DNA of 64,000 bases from CAZSLO01 sp964608025. Its GTDB lineage: Bacteria; Chloroflexota; Dehalococcoidia; Lucifugimonadales; CAJWER01. Shown piece by piece: positions 62,268-64,000 of the stretch. The translations under genes were made by a program, and so were the position numbers. Under the pieces are notes generated by a model that was not told where the DNA came from, did not search any database, and saw only the letters and a list, made by a program, of their open reading frames with translations. The first letter of the stretch is position 1. Every line of letters starts with the position of its first letter. Location of the stretch: positions 50,780-114,779 of the forward strand of contig CAZSLO010000022.1 in assembly GCA_964608025.1 (NCBI GenBank), given 5' to 3'.

Positions 62268-63644
62268 TCACACACTACTTGCTATTCCAAGATCTCCTTC
62301 AATTTCCCACAAAGCTAGGTCTATCGCATGAACAATTTCGTCTACTTGTCCACGCGTAATAACCAATGGCGGGCCAATGGATATAATTCCATTATTGGAT
62401 CCAAGGAGGAGTCCATGTTTCTTTAATTTTTCCCGGACCCTTGAATCAATATCTGTATGTTCGTCAAAATGCTCCTTGGTCCTACGGTCCTTTACCAATT
62501 CTACGCCTAACATCAATCCTATACCTCTAACATCTCCAACAATTGGGTGGTCTGCACTTAATGTTTCAAGTTGGCCTTTAAAATAAGCCCCCGTATCTGC
62601 TGCATTCTGGACCAATTTCTCCTGCTCAATGATTTCTATATTTTTCAACGCTGCCGCTGAACAAGTCGGATGCCCTGAAGCCGTAAAGACGTGCCGCAGA
62701 TAATTGTCGTTCCCAGCAAATACGGTTGCCACTTCATCTGTCGTAATGGTCGCACCAAAGGGCAAGTATGTACTGATCACTCCCTTTGCAATTGCCATGA
62801 TATCGGGCACGACGCCCCAGTGCTCTACTCCAAACATTTTCCCTGTCTGCCCGAAGCCTGTGACGATCTCATCAGCAACCAAGAGAACACCGTGACGATC
62901 ACATATCTCCCGAAGCATAGGCCAATATTCTTCGCCGGGAACTACACACCCACGCGCCGCCACGGGCTCTGCGAATACCGCTCCAACTGTATCCGGGTCA
63001 TTTTCAACGATCAATTTATCCACAGCTTCCGCACATTGTACGGCACACTCAGAGGGATTCGTTCCCCCAAGTGAGCATCTATATGCATTGGGCTGAGGAG
63101 CATAAAGCATTCCTTTTTGTGTAGGCTCAAACCCCTCTCTCATATTAGCTGGACTGGTTCCAAGCCAATGCACTCCCCCAGTTGCTCCGTGGTATGAGCC
63201 TTCTCGACTTATAATCTTGTGCCGCTGGGGTTGGCCACGACGGCTATGGTATGCTCGAACGATCTTGAGAGCGGTTTCTGTAGCCTCAGATCCTCCGCTG
63301 ACAGGAAACACTCTGTTCAGACTACCTGGGGCAACTTCGGCAATTTTCTCTGCTATCCTAACTGTTGCCTCCGTCGTGGTACCAGCAGGCATAAAGCTAA
63401 GCTTTTTGGCTTGCTCAAAAGCCGCTTCTGCTATTTCATCCCGACCGTGTCCCACTCCTACGGAAAAATAGCCACCATTGACGTCTATCCAGGTGTTGCC
63501 ATCCGAATCTTTTACTTGGAGGCCCTTGCCTTCTACAGCGACTATTGGGCCACCTGCCTCCGCCATTTCGGTCCAATCCCGATTGGCCATCCACAGGTGC
63601 CGCATCGCTGATTGTTGTATTTCCACAGTTTTTTGGTTAGCCAA
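62268..63644 (-). CDS. Class III PLP-dependent aminotransferase
   Basis: 458 residues from the TTG at 63644, which has AAGGAA seven bases upstream; TTG 63686 and ATG 63605 are alternatives. DVNGGYFSVGVGHGRDEIAEAA, VFPVSGGSEATETALKIVRAYHSRRG, GSYHGATGG, VLLVADEIVTGFGQTGKMFGVEHWGVVPDIMAIAKGV (PLP Lys) and VFTASGHPTCSAAALKNIEII are family landmarks. The group includes 4-aminobutyrate, beta-alanine, taurine and adenosylmethionine aminotransferases; the substrate is open, with pyruvate-dependent omega-transaminases likeliest. NYN gene follows. Confidence 0.9.
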   Translation of the reverse strand: MANQKTVEIQQSAMRHLWMANRDWTEMAEAGGPIVAVEGKGLQVKDSDGNTWIDVNGGYFSVGVGHGRDEIAEAAFEQAKKLSFMPAGTTTEATVRIAEKIAEVAPGSLNRVFPVSGGSEATETALKIVRAYHSRRGQPQRHKIISREGSYHGATGGVHWLGTSPANMREGFEPTQKGMLYAPQPNAYRCSLGGTNPSECAVQCAEAVDKLIVENDPDTVGAVFAEPVAARGCVVPGEEYWPMLREICDRHGVLLVADEIVTGFGQTGKMFGVEHWGVVPDIMAIAKGVISTYLPFGATITTDEVATVFAGNDNYLRHVFTASGHPTCSAAALKNIEIIEQEKLVQNAADTGAYFKGQLETLSADHPIVGDVRGIGLMLGVELVKDRRTKEHFDEHTDIDSRVREKLKKHGLLLGSNNGIISIGPPLVITRGQVDEIVHAIDLALWEIEGDLGIASSV

Positions 63645-63961
63645 GTTAGTTCCTTGATCGAGGCTCCATGACTGCCCAATAGGCAATCAATCATTTACGA
63701 CGAGAGTGCGTCCCAGCAATCCTATTATCTCATATACAATCGTCTCAACGCCGCAAGCGCCGGTGTGCTGAGGCATATGAACGTGCTTCTTTCCGATTAC
63801 TATATCCCGCTGCAATGTGAGATAGGCATTCTTGCTTATCGCCCTCGCTCCTCTCACAACCGGTCTTACCTGGGAAGATTCACGCCTGCCTTCAGTTGAA
63901 GGCGTAGGCCCCAGCATTGACACGCTCACGGTGCTAAATTATTATGAACTATCGACGATAG
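63645..63961. other. Intergenic stretch with an 80-codon open frame of doubtful reality
   Basis: The minus strand holds an open frame from GTG 63929 to TGA 63689-63687, in the same frame as the aminotransferase and ending directly before its TTG 63686. The deduced product (ending HTGACGVETIVYEIIGLLGRTLVVND) matches nothing I know, has no ribosome-binding site, and its start overlaps the -35 region of the tRNA promoter on the other strand. It is listed as a possibility only. Confidence 0.2.
63917..63945 (+). promoter_or_regulatory. Promoter of the tRNA-Met gene
   Basis: TTGACA (63917-63922), 17-base spacer, TATTAT (63940-63945), then the tRNA at 63962. A near-consensus promoter at the right distance. 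Confidence 0.8.
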
Positions 63962-64000
63962 GGCAACGTAGCTCAGCGGTTAGAGCGGGCGCTTCATAAG
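63962..64000 (+). tRNA. tRNA with CAT anticodon (Met or Ile2), 5' part, cut by window end
   Basis: Acceptor GGCAACG, TA at positions 8-9, D arm GCTC-AGCGGTTA-GAGC, position 26 G, anticodon stem GGCGC and loop TTCATAA with anticodon CAT. The 3' half lies outside the window, so elongator Met and lysidine-type Ile cannot be separated; Met is more likely. Confidence 0.85.

Noticed and set aside
1..64000. CRISPR array, insertion sequence, prophage or integron
   Set aside because: No regularly spaced repeats, transposase, integrase or phage gene was seen.

Overview
The window looks like a chromosomal segment of a Chloroflexota bacterium, most likely a marine SAR202-type (Dehalococcoidia-related) lineage. 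The grounds are the very large fused glycosyltransferase/DUF2298 membrane protein with its YYY motif, the two-subunit glycine decarboxylase, the MoxR-DUF58-TgpA block, and the density of paralogous catabolic enzymes: three Gfo/Idh/MocA dehydrogenases, two CocE/NonD hydrolases, a phosphotriesterase-like enzyme, a D-aminoacylase-like enzyme, an F420-type LLM enzyme and a GMC oxidoreductase. The lineage is an inference; no rRNA is present. Base composition looks even, and I saw no transposase, integrase, phage gene or CRISPR array.

Layout. 1-506: 3' end of a probable dnaE. 731-6137: minus-strand operon moxR-DUF58-transglutaminase-like-ogt behind a recognisable promoter. 6538-6654: tRNA-Pro(TGG) with its promoter. 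6810-12903: NHL-propeller protein, fabI plus a small unknown gene, then an SDR-folC-fabF operon. 13105-18107: Gfo/Idh, DUF1800, squalene/phytoene synthase and an MFS permease. 18263-23728: a minus-strand thiamine-salvage operon under a TPP riboswitch with an intrinsic terminator (symporter, TenA, an unlisted 54-codon gene, ThiD), possibly running on into an ornithine-cyclodeaminase-like gene and a phosphotriesterase-like gene. 23802-26893: threonine aldolase, thiolase and SDR behind a promoter whose spacer holds an inverted repeat. 27101-33342: MFS permease, CocE hydrolase, a conserved protein of unknown function and a second CocE hydrolase.

33469-40043 (plus strand): Gfo/Idh, LLM oxidoreductase, then the glycine cleavage genes gcvT-gcvH-gcvPA-gcvPB. 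40162-43921: DinB-like protein, MFS permease, HAD phosphatase, class IV aminotransferase. 44185-50351: 1516-residue glycosyltransferase/DUF2298 protein translationally coupled to a GMC oxidoreductase. 50447-56200: SQR-like flavoprotein, D-aminoacylase-like enzyme, flavin reductase, TauE permease, zinc alcohol dehydrogenase. 56276-63686: tandem metallo-beta-lactamase paralogues, TlpA-like thioredoxin, sortase, Gfo/Idh, NYN nuclease and class III aminotransferase. The window ends in the 5' half of a tRNA-Met(CAT) preceded by a near-consensus promoter.

The items most worth a second look are the TPP-controlled operon with its small gene and unexpected downstream members, a 26-base exact repeat 12.8 kb apart that covers the start of an MFS gene, a transglutaminase-like protein whose catalytic Cys is Ser, and the conserved unknown gene between the two CocE hydrolases.
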